Positions 50,021 through 61,200 of a stretch of 64,000 bases of DNA are shown here, piece by piece. Under the pieces are notes generated by a model. It searched no databases. It worked only from the letters and a program-made list of their open reading frames with translations, and was not told where the DNA came from. Numbering within the stretch: the first letter of the stretch is position 1; each line of letters starts with the position of its first letter. Source of the DNA: Spirochaetales bacterium (lineage in GTDB: Bacteria > Spirochaetota > Spirochaetia > DSM-2461); the NCBI GenBank assembly GCA_016936555.1, contig JAFGXR010000034.1, positions 1 to 64,000 of the forward strand. The letters run 5' to 3'. A program made the translations under genes and the position numbers.

Positions 50021-50911
50021 CTATGATTCAAAATTATATTCGCAGAGATCTATAAGCTGTATGCGGTTATCCACACCGATCTTGTTGAATATCCGGTAGA
50101 GATGCTGTTTCACCGTACTCTCCTTGATATTCAGCTGTTCGGAGATTTCTTTGTTCGATGCCCGGAATTTAACGAGAATCCTTATAACATTGATCTCCGA
50201 TGGTGTCAGATTGCATTTTTCAAAATCAAAGGGCTCTTTCGTGCTTTTAAAATCGAGATACTGCTTTTCCAGCTCTTCAAACTGCTTCTGGCTCTGGGAG
50301 ATCCGGTCCCTGAGCTTGTCCCGGTCTATAACCAGATTGAGGATTTCGTTTTTCATCCTCTTTTCATTGCTGATGATTTTATCCAGTTCCAGTTTAAAAA
50401 CCATATAACAGACGAATAGGAAAAAAGTCATGAACATAACAACCTGCAGACCGGCGACCACTCTTCCCGCATGCCAGGCTGAAAACCCGATAAATGAAAT
50501 GACCATAAAATAAAGAATCATGATTTTGGCTATCAGACTCTTTTCCAGCATTCTGTATTTATACATGAGCGCGATAGCCAGAATACCGAATGTCAAACCG
50601 TAAATACCATTGTACTGATCCCAAACGGATATGGTAAAAGCGGCAAAAATTACAAGGATCTGAACTAACTGTACGATATAGCTGCTTTTGCGTATATAAG
50701 AAAAAACAATGAATGGAATTGTCAGCAGTAAGGTTAGAAATACAGTTATATCTGTCATTACTTCTCTCAGATTCAAGTGACTGACAAATAAGCTAAGCAT
50801 TATATTTGCAACAGTTGCGAAAAGTCCTGAAATGGAAAAAATAACGGATATTCTTCTTTGAACCTGAAGAATATTGTCTGAGTCTTCTTGGGAAATATAG
50901 TTTTTCTTCAT
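50021..50911 (-). CDS. Membrane-anchored LuxR-type HTH regulator
   Basis: Several N-terminal TM helices; C-terminal 'LTPSEINVIRILVKFRASNKEISEQLNIKESTVKQHLYRIFNKIGVDNR'. Confidence 0.85.
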   Translation of the reverse strand: MKKNYISQEDSDNILQVQRRISVIFSISGLFATVANIMLSLFVSHLNLREVMTDITVFLTLLLTIPFIVFSYIRKSSYIVQLVQILVIFAAFTISVWDQYNGIYGLTFGILAIALMYKYRMLEKSLIAKIMILYFMVISFIGFSAWHAGRVVAGLQVVMFMTFFLFVCYMVFKLELDKIISNEKRMKNEILNLVIDRDKLRDRISQSQKQFEELEKQYLDFKSTKEPFDFEKCNLTPSEINVIRILVKFRASNKEISEQLNIKESTVKQHLYRIFNKIGVDNRIQLIDLCEYNFES

Positions 50912-50984
50912 AATAAAGGCCTCATACTTTTGTGATTAGTGTAATATAAAGAAAGAGAATCATAAAGGTAAACATTACCTGTCG

Positions 50985-51000
50985 TATAACTTTAGTTATA
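50985..51000. promoter_or_regulatory. Palindromic operator candidate, copy 1
   Basis: TATAACT-TT-AGTTATA, perfect 7+7 bp palindrome in the divergent LuxR/hypothetical intergenic region. Confidence 0.6.
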
Positions 51001-51052
51001 TTTGATGTTTTGGATTTCTTGTTTACCATTACCCAAAACCGGAGGTACTCCC

Positions 51053-51622
51053 ATGACAGAAAAAGCCCTAATGTACAATGAAAAAACAGAAGCGGGAACA
51101 TTTTCAGAAACGACCTGGAATGATTTGATTGATAGACTGGCAATTCTTTTTGATTTTTCTGAAGAGAAAAAAATAAGATTCCAGAAAAACAGACTGGCAA
51201 AGCTGATTGCTGCGCTCCCATTTTTAGCAAAATGCGACGATCCCTACAGAACTGCGATCTCTCATCTTACTATTACATATCTTGCATCACATAAAGCGGG
51301 AAAAGATATTTTCAGCCATAACTTTGCCGATAACAAATCTTTAATGAATAGACTTGAACCCATTTCAAGTTTTAAGGGGGGTAATAAGTTAATCATTGAC
51401 AGAGGGATGAATATTCTTGCTGTTATTATGCTCGCCGACCACAATAAAGATTGCAGAATTGACAAAACAGAAGGGAAATACAATCCAGTTTCTTCGGGAA
51501 TCTGGAATTTCGATGAAATATCCAGTGAACTGGAAATAAAAATAAACTCGGTTGATTGTCCGGCTATGGATGACATTATCTCATTTGAGGACGCAAGAGC
51601 TTACTGGTGGGAGTATAGATAA
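51053..51622 (+). CDS. Hypothetical protein
   Basis: ORF with GGAGG upstream of MTEKALMYNEKTEAG; no recognised family. Confidence 0.75.
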   Translation: MTEKALMYNEKTEAGTFSETTWNDLIDRLAILFDFSEEKKIRFQKNRLAKLIAALPFLAKCDDPYRTAISHLTITYLASHKAGKDIFSHNFADNKSLMNRLEPISSFKGGNKLIIDRGMNILAVIMLADHNKDCRIDKTEGKYNPVSSGIWNFDEISSELEIKINSVDCPAMDDIISFEDARAYWWEYR

Positions 51623-51628
51623 CTCCAG

Positions 51629-52102
51629 TCACATTCCCTGGAACCGGGAGATGATTCTTCCGGTTTCAGTCAGATTAAAACAGATATCGTACAGCTGATA
51701 GATACAATCGCAATCCTCATCACTGACAACTGATTCCGAACCGACTACCAGATAAGTCTGCCCTCCGAGATCCTTTTTTTCGAGAGAAACGGTGAGTACG
51801 GAGGAATTGTGCCACATATCGCCGAAGAGCCAGTCAACAGTTGTGGTAAACCGGAAATTCTTCTCCTCCCAGGCACTGACCAGTCTGGCGATTACATCGG
51901 AAGGGATCAGTATAACCGATTCGTAGAGATCATTGACCACGTAGAGATAGACGCTGCCTGTTACTTCGTTTTTCAGAAAAGAGTAGTCAACTTCATCAAA
52001 ATTTTCGAAATAGGAATTCTGATATAGAGCCTGTCCGCTGATCAGAGGCTTCTGAAAATCGTTTACAAAATACTCTGTCTGAATAAAACCTGATATACTC
52101 AT
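51629..52102 (-). CDS. Hypothetical protein
   Basis: 157 aa ORF with CCGGAG SD upstream; no recognised family. Confidence 0.75.
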   Translation of the reverse strand: MSISGFIQTEYFVNDFQKPLISGQALYQNSYFENFDEVDYSFLKNEVTGSVYLYVVNDLYESVILIPSDVIARLVSAWEEKNFRFTTTVDWLFGDMWHNSSVLTVSLEKKDLGGQTYLVVGSESVVSDEDCDCIYQLYDICFNLTETGRIISRFQGM

Positions 52103-52147
52103 AGTTCACTCCGGAGACAGATTAAGACGATTTATAAAGAATGTCTA

Positions 52148-52163
52148 TTCAACTAAAGTTATA
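52148..52163. promoter_or_regulatory. Palindromic operator candidate, copy 2
   Basis: TTCAACT-AA-AGTTATA, shares 13 nt (AACTAAAGTTATA, inverted) with copy 1; upstream of marR. Confidence 0.5.
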
Positions 52164-52202
52164 ATACTTTACGGTCAGGGAAAAATATCATACAACTAGT
52201 AT

Positions 52203-52631
52203 ATGGTTCAAAATGATACGACTGAAGAACAGTTAAAAATATTCGTCCGCCTGCTCCCGAGTATCGACAGGCTGGTATATCCCGAACTCCCGGAATTACA
52301 GAAAGAATATAAACTCAACAAAACTCAGATAAAGACAATTATGATCACCGGCCTCTACAACGGATCGGTGATGAAAGAGCTCTGGGAGATACTCAATGTA
52401 ACAAAGGGGAATTTATCAATTCTCATAGACTCGCTAGTAAACAAAGGTTTTGTAAAATGCGAAAGGCAGACCGATGACCGCAGGAAAGTGAGAGTCTATC
52501 TGACCGATACGGGAGAATTCCTATACAAGACAATCCTGAAGCAAACGGAGTCCCACATTCAGGGTAGCAAACTGAAGATAAACAAGAAGGAAACCGAGAT
52601 CCTGAAGAAAATGATTACGATTATGGATTAG
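52203..52631 (+). CDS. MarR-family transcriptional regulator
   Basis: 'ELWEILNVTKGNLSILIDSLVNKGFVKCERQTDDRRKVRVYLTDTGEFLY' winged helix. Confidence 0.9.
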   Translation: MVQNDTTEEQLKIFVRLLPSIDRLVYPELPELQKEYKLNKTQIKTIMITGLYNGSVMKELWEILNVTKGNLSILIDSLVNKGFVKCERQTDDRRKVRVYLTDTGEFLYKTILKQTESHIQGSKLKINKKETEILKKMITIMD

Positions 52632-53395
52632 GCGATTCCGCCGTTGCTGTACAGCAGCTGGCCGTTGACCCATTGCCCTTTTTCGGAACAGAGGAAGCTG
52701 ACGAGATTGGCGCAATCCTCAGGTGTTCCCAATCGTTGGGAAAGGGTTATATCGCCAATAATCTTTTTAAGATTGTCATCCATCCACCCCGTATCCGTAG
52801 CTCCGGGATTAATGACATTGGCTGTTATACCCTTGTCCCGGAACTCAACAGCCGATGCCAGGACAATACGGTCCAGAGCTCCCTTGCTGGCACCGTAGGG
52901 GAGATTTCCGGCCGTATGATCACTGGTAAGGGCGATGATTCGCCCCGATCCGGGATTTCCCCTGAACCGCAGCCCGAATTCCCGAATCAGAAGCCAGGAG
53001 GCTCTGGCATTAATGGCAAAATGCCTGTCGAAACTATCAATTGTGGTCGTGAGAATATCGCTGTCAACAGAATAGCAGTGGGAGAGAATCATAGCCCCGA
53101 CAGATCCCTGTTCCGACTCGACTGAATCGAATAACCTTTCCGGTTCAAAGCTGTCGCTCAGATCCACAGGATAGAGATGGACCGCGGCGCCGCAGAGTTT
53201 CAGCTCCTCTCTCAATTCCTCAACGTCTCGGTCCCGGCTGCCCCAGGGCATGGATTTATCATAGGGCTGCCAGTAGCTCAAGGCCAGGTCCCAGCCCTCT
53301 TCAGCCAGAGAGCGGGCGATGGCCGCTCCGATACCGATGCGCCGGCTGGCTCCCGTTATGAGAGCCAGAGGCCTTCTCCCGTCAGCTGAAAACAT
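52628..53395 (-). CDS. Short-chain dehydrogenase/reductase
   Basis: 'ALITGASRRIGIGAAIARSLAEEGWDLAL', 'YGASKGALDRIVLASAVEF', 'NVINPGATDTGWM'. Confidence 0.92.
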   Translation of the reverse strand: MFSADGRRPLALITGASRRIGIGAAIARSLAEEGWDLALSYWQPYDKSMPWGSRDRDVEELREELKLCGAAVHLYPVDLSDSFEPERLFDSVESEQGSVGAMILSHCYSVDSDILTTTIDSFDRHFAINARASWLLIREFGLRFRGNPGSGRIIALTSDHTAGNLPYGASKGALDRIVLASAVEFRDKGITANVINPGATDTGWMDDNLKKIIGDITLSQRLGTPEDCANLVSFLCSEKGQWVNGQLLYSNGGIA

Positions 53396-55181
53396 GGAGA
53401 TCCCGCTGTCTTTCCCGCCGGAACTGCCTGGTGTACAGATCGAAATAATGTCCTCTCCGGCTCAGCAGTTCGCGATGGCTTCCCATCTCTTTGATCTTTC
53501 CGTCCTCGATAACGAGAATGCGGTCGGCATGGCGGATGGTCGAGAGCCTGTGGGCGATAACAAAACCGGTTGATCCTTCGAGCAATGTGTCCATTCCCTT
53601 CTGGATCAGGTCTTCGGTGATGGTATCGATGGAGCTGGTCGCTTCATCCATGATGATGATTTCAGGGCGGGCCAGAATGGCACGGGCCAGAGAGATCAAC
53701 TGCTTCTGTCCGACCGACAGAAGCGTTCCCTCCTCTCCGACATCCTCCTGATACTGATTCTCAAGCCCGGCAATGAAATCGTGGGCATGAGCCAGTTTCG
53801 CCGCTTCGATGACTTCCTCATCAGTCGCGTCGAGCCGTCCGTACCGGATATTATCCATAACCGTACCGGAAAAAAGATGGGGCGTCTGGAGAACGACACC
53901 CAGTTTCGACTGGAGGGACTGCTGGGTAAATTCCCTGTAGTCCCTTCCGCCCATGAGGATCTGACCCTCTTTGGGTTCGTAGAAGCGGCATACCAGATTG
54001 ACTATGGTCGATTTGCCTCCGCCCGTCGGTCCGACAAGGGCGATCGTTTCTCCGGGTTTGACTTTCAGGGAGAAATCGCTGAGAACCGGGTTGTTCTTTT
54101 CGTAGTAAAAATCCACATTTTTAAACTCGATATCCCCTTTGACCGACTCGACATCATAAGCTTCGGGGGAGTCTTTGATCTCCGGCTCCGTATCGATCAG
54201 CGAGAACACCCGTTCCGCGCTGGCCACGGCCTGCTGCATCTCTCCGTAGACTCTGGCCAGATCGGAAACCGGCCACATCATAAAGGTGATATAGCTGATG
54301 AACGCCTGTATCCCCCCGATGGTGAAGAGCCCCAGCTTGAACTGGAAACCGCCGAACCAGAGAACGGCCCCGAAGGCGACCGCCGTCAGGAGCTGGACGA
54401 TGGGCAGAAAGATGGCCGACAGCCAGATGGCCCTGTAGGATGCCCCGTACATGTTGTCGGTCAGCTCTCCGAACTGGGAGAGATTTTTCTTTTCCCTGAC
54501 CAGCGCCTTGATGATTTTGACGCCGGTTATGTTTTCATTAAAGGCCCCTGTAATCTTCGAATTGATGGACCGCACTTTCCTGAACTCGCCGATGATGTAC
54601 TTCTGAAATCTGAGAGCGATGGTTATTAATACGGGCAAAGCCACTGCGACGATTAGCGCCAGCTTCCAGTTTATGAGAAACATGAAAACCATGGCCGAAG
54701 TGATGTTGGTCAAAGCCCAGACCATATCGAGCAGGTTCCATGTCACCAGATCGGAGACTCTCTGAATATCGGAGGTACAGCGTGAGATGATCCACCCGAC
54801 GGGAGTCTTGTCGAAATAGGAAAAGGAGAGATCCTGCAGATGATTGAAAAGCTTCTTTCTCAAATCGTACTGGATCTGCTCGCCCAGTCTTCCGGCGCAG
54901 TAGATGAAACCGAAAACCGTTCCCGCCAGCAGAATATGAAGAGAACCGTACACAGTCATATACCGGAGAAGCAGGGGCCCGTTTCCGGGAATGACCGCTT
55001 CGTCTATGGCGTTTTTGACCATGTATGTATTAAAAGCCTCCGTAAAAGCCGTTATCATGATAAAGATGATGAAACCGATGAGCAGCGGCCAGTGGGGCGC
55101 CGCCTGCTTCAGAATCCTCGTAGCCGTTTTAAAGGAGAGCTTGTTGCTGAAGCTCTCCTCTTTAAAATGCGATTCAGCCAC
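53382..55181 (-). CDS. ABC exporter half-transporter (MsbA/LmrA-like)
   Basis: TM domain plus 'VGPTGGGKSTIVNLVCRFYEP', 'LSVGQKQLISLARAILARPEIIIMDEATSSID'. Confidence 0.95.
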   Translation of the reverse strand: MAESHFKEESFSNKLSFKTATRILKQAAPHWPLLIGFIIFIMITAFTEAFNTYMVKNAIDEAVIPGNGPLLLRYMTVYGSLHILLAGTVFGFIYCAGRLGEQIQYDLRKKLFNHLQDLSFSYFDKTPVGWIISRCTSDIQRVSDLVTWNLLDMVWALTNITSAMVFMFLINWKLALIVAVALPVLITIALRFQKYIIGEFRKVRSINSKITGAFNENITGVKIIKALVREKKNLSQFGELTDNMYGASYRAIWLSAIFLPIVQLLTAVAFGAVLWFGGFQFKLGLFTIGGIQAFISYITFMMWPVSDLARVYGEMQQAVASAERVFSLIDTEPEIKDSPEAYDVESVKGDIEFKNVDFYYEKNNPVLSDFSLKVKPGETIALVGPTGGGKSTIVNLVCRFYEPKEGQILMGGRDYREFTQQSLQSKLGVVLQTPHLFSGTVMDNIRYGRLDATDEEVIEAAKLAHAHDFIAGLENQYQEDVGEEGTLLSVGQKQLISLARAILARPEIIIMDEATSSIDTITEDLIQKGMDTLLEGSTGFVIAHRLSTIRHADRILVIEDGKIKEMGSHRELLSRRGHYFDLYTRQFRRERQRDLHVFS

Positions 55182-56964
55182 TTATGGCCTCCTTTTCCAG
55201 CTCCGCATCCAGTTCCGCTTCAATTTTGTTCTGCAGTTCGAAAACGTGCTTGTAAAACCCCGGAACCGCGATGAGCGATTGATGAACGCCCCTCTGAATG
55301 ATCTCCCCGTTCTTGAAGACGAGAATCTGATCGGCATCGATGAGGCTCTGGACCCGGTGGGCGATAATAAAAGTCGTCCGGTTCTTCATCAGCGAATTGA
55401 GGGCGTCGCGTATGTTGTCTTCCGTCTCGGCATCGACGGCCGATGTGGAATCGTCGAGTATGAGAATCCTGGGATTTTTGAGAATGGTCCGCGCTATGGC
55501 GATGCGCTGTTTCTGCCCGCCCGAGAGCGTGACCCCCTTCTCTCCCACGATCGTGTCATACTTTTCGGGGAAGGACATGATGCTCTTGTGGATGGAAGCC
55601 GCCCTGGCCGCTTCGAAGACCTCATCGTCCGAAACATCCCGGTCCACCCCGTAGGTGATATTTTCCCTGATGGATGTGGAGAAGAGAAAAGGTTCCTGTT
55701 CGACGATGCCTATATTGCGCCGGAGAAAATGACGGGAATACTCTTCAATAGGGCGTCCGTCGATCAGTAACTCCCCGCCGTCTTTCCGGTAGAATCCGGG
55801 CAGAAGATTGACGAGCGACGTCTTACCCGAACCGGTCTCCCCGAGCAGGGCGACCGAATGGCCGGGTTCGCAGATTATATTCACTTTTTTCAGCACTTTT
55901 CCGGAGTTGTCGTAACTGAAAGAGAGATCCCTGTACTCGATATGCCCTTTCAGCGGCGCATCGTCGAGACCGGTGGTCAGGTCTTCCTGATCGTTGAGCA
56001 GGATCGATGCGACTCTCCCGTAGGAAACCGATGCCGTGGACAGCTGGGCGACGATGCGGCCCATCTGCTGTATGGGCCAGATAATGGTATTGAGAAATCC
56101 GATATAGGCGACCATATCGCCGATGGACAGTTTGCCATCCATCACCATAAAAGCCGCCGTGACAATTCCGAAGACCTGCTGCGCCGCGCAGACGATATGG
56201 GAGCTCGGCCAGTACATGGCATGGTTGATGAGAAACCGTTTGCCCCTTTTGAATTTCTCTTTGTTCTCATCGTCGAATTTCTCCATTTCGAATTCCTGGC
56301 GGGCGAAGGCCCGGACGACGCGGACTCCCGTAAGATTCTCCTGTACCGACGACGAAACCTTGCCGTCCTGGTCCTGATAGGATTCATAGGAGTCGTGGAT
56401 CCTCCTGAAAAAGAAAACGGACATGGCCACCAGAAGCGGCACGACGATGATGGAGAGAAGAGCCAGCTTCATATTGAGGTAGAAAATGGAAAACAGATTG
56501 ATGAGAAACATGAAAAATATCCGGGACAGGCCGGAGATCATTTCATTGTAGAAGCGCCTGATCGCATCGACGTCGGAAGTCGATTTCTGAATCAGCTCCC
56601 CGGTTCTGGTCTGATCGTGATAGGAGAAGGACAGCTTCTGAATATGATCGAAAATGGAGTTTCTCAGATTACGGGCGATGCCCTCGGCTGTTCCCCCGAC
56701 CCCTCTGGCCGTGAGAAAGGAGAACAACCCTCTTAAAAGGGCGAAGCCTATATAAAAGAGAGAGAAATAAATGAGCGGAAAGCGCCAGTCTCCCGTATTG
56801 ATGATGTCATCGACATAGTAACGGAGGACGAAATATCCGGCCGTCCCTGCCGCCACTTCGACGGCCTGAAAAAAAAGAGCCGAAAAGAATCTGACCCGGA
56901 ACCCTTTAAGCAGAAACCAGAGACCGCTGCCTGAAGAGGACGGGATGTTGTTGATAGTGCGCAT
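55174..56964 (-). CDS. ABC exporter half-transporter (MsbA/LmrA-like)
   Basis: TM domain plus 'LLGETGSGKTSLVNLLPGFYRKDGG', 'LSGGQKQRIAIARTILKNPRILILDDSTSAVD'; overlaps partner gene by 8 nt. Confidence 0.95.
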   Translation of the reverse strand: MRTINNIPSSSGSGLWFLLKGFRVRFFSALFFQAVEVAAGTAGYFVLRYYVDDIINTGDWRFPLIYFSLFYIGFALLRGLFSFLTARGVGGTAEGIARNLRNSIFDHIQKLSFSYHDQTRTGELIQKSTSDVDAIRRFYNEMISGLSRIFFMFLINLFSIFYLNMKLALLSIIVVPLLVAMSVFFFRRIHDSYESYQDQDGKVSSSVQENLTGVRVVRAFARQEFEMEKFDDENKEKFKRGKRFLINHAMYWPSSHIVCAAQQVFGIVTAAFMVMDGKLSIGDMVAYIGFLNTIIWPIQQMGRIVAQLSTASVSYGRVASILLNDQEDLTTGLDDAPLKGHIEYRDLSFSYDNSGKVLKKVNIICEPGHSVALLGETGSGKTSLVNLLPGFYRKDGGELLIDGRPIEEYSRHFLRRNIGIVEQEPFLFSTSIRENITYGVDRDVSDDEVFEAARAASIHKSIMSFPEKYDTIVGEKGVTLSGGQKQRIAIARTILKNPRILILDDSTSAVDAETEDNIRDALNSLMKNRTTFIIAHRVQSLIDADQILVFKNGEIIQRGVHQSLIAVPGFYKHVFELQNKIEAELDAELEKEAISG

Positions 56965-57053
56965 AAGATGGACCTCCCCCTTTCAGAATATAGTTCTAAA
57001 TAGTAGGAAAACCCAATTTTGTTTTCAAGGGAGAGAATGGGTAGAATTGAAGA

Positions 57054-58226
57054 TTATTCAACTATGGTTTTTCTTATTTTTTCCAGATAGTCAATTGATG
57101 CATTTAAGTCGAAATTTTCATTATTAATAATAATCGAATGGAAAATATTTTTAAATGGTACTGTTAATTTTTCGTGACTGTTTCTTTCAAAGGATGGAAC
57201 ATAAGAATCGAAGGTATCCAAAAAAGTAAAAGCAGTATTTAAATCCTCTCTGCCGAGGGACCCGGCAATATCCGGTCTGATAGAAATCAGATCGGAATGT
57301 TCCTGAATGATTCTCTGTCCTTCGGCACTTTGAACATACTCGAGGAATTTCCGGATGCTCCTCTGGTTATCACTGGAACCGGGAGAGACAAAGCCGGAAG
57401 TGGATAAAACAGCAGTATCAGTATCGGGGAAAGGCATCCAGCCAAGATTTTCTCTAAAAATTTCATCCGCTTCCTCGTAAAAGAAGCTACCGGAAAGAGA
57501 CAAGAGAGCCCTCTCACCCTCTAGGGAATGAATCGTATCATACCAGTCATTTGATTGAGTTTCCTGGAGGAACACCCCGGCTTCTACAAGTGATGACATT
57601 AATTCAAACAACTCCAGAACACGGTCATCAGAAAAAGAAATTTTCCCTGAAAGGAGCTGGTCATGAAAGTCCTTACCGTTATTTTTCAAGTCCAGATAAT
57701 CAAGCCAGATAGATGAAGTCCAGCGTATTCTGGACATAATAGAAAAATGATACCGGGAAGATAAATCAATCAGCTCCTCAAAAGAGGCAGGAAGTTTGAT
57801 ACCAAGGTCATCAAGATAGGATTGACTATAATAAATACCCCAGGGGTACCATGAAACAGGGAAGAACGTGGTATCGCTGAAAAAAACATTTGGTATAGAC
57901 TTATCGAAGTTCACTTTAGGTGTCGCAAGAAGTCCGCTCTCATGAAGCTCCCTGACCTGATAATTCTTAACGAAATAATAAAGATCAGCCTTCCCGTCTT
58001 CCTCCAGGATCTGTTTATGCATTTCCTGAACCGGCTTGTATGAATAATGAACGAAACCTCCCGTTTTTTCATGAAAACCGTTAACGAGAGGAAGGATAAA
58101 ATCCCGTTGAGAAGCATCCATTTCGGGAAAGACAACTGTCAGCTCAATGGGTCTTGTCCACAGAACAACAGTTCCCGCTGCCAGAGCAGCGAGAACGATT
58201 GCTGTTAATATAACTATTCGTTTCAA
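57054..58226 (-). CDS. Extracellular solute-binding protein (family 1-like), membrane anchored
   Basis: N-terminal TM; 'ELTVVFPEMDASQRDFILPLVNGFHEKTGGFVHYSYKPVQEMHKQI'; 7 nt downstream of the giant ORF. Confidence 0.75.
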   Translation of the reverse strand: MKRIVILTAIVLAALAAGTVVLWTRPIELTVVFPEMDASQRDFILPLVNGFHEKTGGFVHYSYKPVQEMHKQILEEDGKADLYYFVKNYQVRELHESGLLATPKVNFDKSIPNVFFSDTTFFPVSWYPWGIYYSQSYLDDLGIKLPASFEELIDLSSRYHFSIMSRIRWTSSIWLDYLDLKNNGKDFHDQLLSGKISFSDDRVLELFELMSSLVEAGVFLQETQSNDWYDTIHSLEGERALLSLSGSFFYEEADEIFRENLGWMPFPDTDTAVLSTSGFVSPGSSDNQRSIRKFLEYVQSAEGQRIIQEHSDLISIRPDIAGSLGREDLNTAFTFLDTFDSYVPSFERNSHEKLTVPFKNIFHSIIINNENFDLNASIDYLEKIRKTIVE

Positions 58227-58232
58227 ACTTTA

Positions 58233-61200
58233 TTACTCCGGTATGTAATAGGTAATTCTGTAATAATCACTGGAAGCGTATCCGATAGCTTTCTCCCAGA
58301 GGTTATCATTTCCTGTATCAAACTCAATACTTGTCCTTTTACTGTCGACCTCGTAAGCCAGAGGTATGTTCTGAGTTTCCCAGACCTCGTCAGAAGCATC
58401 TACACTTCCATCATAATTCGTATCAAAGGAGCTTTCAATTGTCGCAATCTTAAGGCCATCGAAGGAATTCACTTTAGAGACATCAAGATAAGATATGACC
58501 GGGCTTGCCCCGTTAAGGGAAAGATCCGCCCACATACCGACAGATCCAATAGAATCAACGGTCACTTCCGGCCCGAATGAATAAGCGGTATTACCGTCAG
58601 TCGGATTATTCGTCGATTTGATGTAGCAGAGGTCTCCCGTACTGGTTTTATAGTAAGCAAGATGGACATATCCGGAACTGTCTATTCTCATCGAGACATA
58701 TTTTCCGGAATAACTGCTGTTCGCAGTGACATCCTGAGTTGTCCAGTTCGCCGCAGATGGATTTGTACTGTTTGAATAAGCAATTTTCAATTTTTGGTTT
58801 GCGACATCGTAATAGGCTATTACAGGATACAATGTGGATGGTGTGACATCAATAGCGTTATATTCTCCTGCCTTCATATTCACATTTCTTGATCCTGTTC
58901 CACCGACAACTCTTGTTCCATCATCTGCATCATAATATCCATCAATATTAATCCAGGAAGTCTGTTCAGCAGTCTGGAATGATGTCAAATCCTTTCTGTC
59001 ATATTTAATCGATTTTGTATCTGTATCATAGTAACTGATATGCGAAATATTCCCTACGGTCTTAACTCTCTGGTTTATGAACTGCATCAGCATTTCATCA
59101 TGATAGAGTTCTTCCATGTAATATGTTCTACCGGATCTCCATACCTCGACACCGCCTGCTCCATTTGCATCCCAGCTACTATTACCATAGGTATTTGCAT
59201 TGTATACAACGGAAAGCTGGGTGCCGTAACTTATATCAGTGTGCTCTGCAGGATCATAGGATGAGAATATTCTTGTTGTAGTATCATTATCATTGGAATT
59301 AACAAGAACATCAGCCAGAGAATAATTGCTCCAGGATGCATAAAGCACTCCACTTCCGTCCATCGTCATCGCGGGATGTATGGGATCCTGGCTACCAGTA
59401 AAATATCCGCGGTTTGATCCCGTCTGATTGTCATCAGACTGCCAGATATGAATATACCGGTCATCAGTCCAGAGAGATGTTCCTTCTACATAGGGATTGC
59501 TTTCCTTATTATATGTTGAAGAATTACTGTTGAGGTTATTGATCGCCGTAACACTGTTTACCGTAACAGTCAGATATCCGCTGGCTGCAGCAGCAGGAAC
59601 ATTTGTAGTGATTTCTCCTGAAGCGGAACTGTTGCTTGTAGAAGTAGCTCCGATCATTACAGAGTCCCCTGTACCACCGGCGCGGAGGTTATATCCATTG
59701 ATCTGAACGCCGGTCTCTCCCCGTCTCAATGGATAGAATCCCAGTTTAGAGCGGTTCGTGTTAAATCCTGTTCTTGTTATCGACTCAATATAGGGAACGA
59801 TATCATAAGTCTCCACATCGCTTACCGTCGGGTTGGAGTAGTCCCGGGCCTCGAATGTTACATCGAGATCGAGTTCAGCAATATTGGTAATTGTAGCCGA
59901 ATCCCATTCATAACTGAAAGAGACAGAGTGGCCTTCCTTCCAATCGAGGGACTGATTTGTGATAACGCCGCCATTTTTGGCTGTAAACAGACCGGAGTCC
60001 CATTCCGCCAGAATTAGTGGTGTTTCGCCTTCAATATTGAGAACGATATCCTGAACCATAGTATCGTCTGTAACTGTTCCCTGGAATTTAACGGTACCGC
60101 TTATGTCATAATCCGCACCGTTTCCGTTGTCACCCTGATCGAGATGACCATCAACAACAGAAGACTGGGTGAGCGCGGTCATGGTCAAAACAGGAGGAGC
60201 CGTATCAGCACCCTTGATTTCCACACTGATATTCTTGGTAAGCTTCAGGTCTGCGCCTTCATAGAGACGTATTGTGAAAACAGCATCTCCTTCCGGATAG
60301 TTAACCGAGCTTGATGTATCTATAATTACTGCCGTCGTTGGCGCGGAAGTAAAAATTGTCGGGTTGCCCAGATTATCATCAATCTCGAGATTGAATCCTG
60401 TTTTGGTTCCGCCGAAAAGTTCAAAATAGAGAAGCCCCCGGCGAGCCTGGAATGCCTGGGGATAGGCAATCTGTTCGGAAGGTTCGACCGTACCGTCATT
60501 ATCGAGGTCCGATCCGACGATAAGCATGATTTCCACGTAATGAGAGGCATTACCGGCTTTATCGTAGATAACGTAATGTACTTCGACGGCCTGGTTATTA
60601 TCTATATAGCTCGTATTGAACCATGTTGCCCAGCTTGTTTCTCCCGAAGCGTAAGATATATCCTCAATAAAACCATCTCCATCATTATCTATAAGTCCCT
60701 GTTCGGTCGTATCGTCAATCACGATAAAATCGGAAGCATTGGAATCTAAAGGATAAATGACATCACCGTTACCGTCTCCGAAGTCACGGGTTGTCGATGT
60801 GCTGACAGCACCGGTCAGAGGAGTAATGATATTGCCTTCCTGGGCTATGTACACTTCAACCCGGCCAAAACTGCTGACGACTCCCGTATCTTTTGCCGTT
60901 CCCGAAATGGTAATGCTGTTACCAGCATCATATACTCCGCCGGCTGATCCGATATCATCAACTTTGCCCGTATAGGCACCAGTCGGTGCAATATTATCTA
61001 CGCTCAATTCAAGATTACTGAACGACTGATATCCGGTTGTATCCGTAACTTTAAGACGTACTTTAACGATAGCGGAATTATCAGCAAGACCCAATCCGCC
61101 GGCACCGACTGTCGCTTCGGAATCTTTATTGATGTCCAGTGAATAGCTTAATGTGTTTCCACTGTAAACCGATTCGTAGCTCAATCCTCCGTTATAGCTG

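Noticed and set aside
53382-56964. Type I secretion or bacteriocin export system
   Set aside because: Two MsbA/LmrA-like half-transporters without HlyD/TolC partners, peptidase domain or precursor peptide nearby
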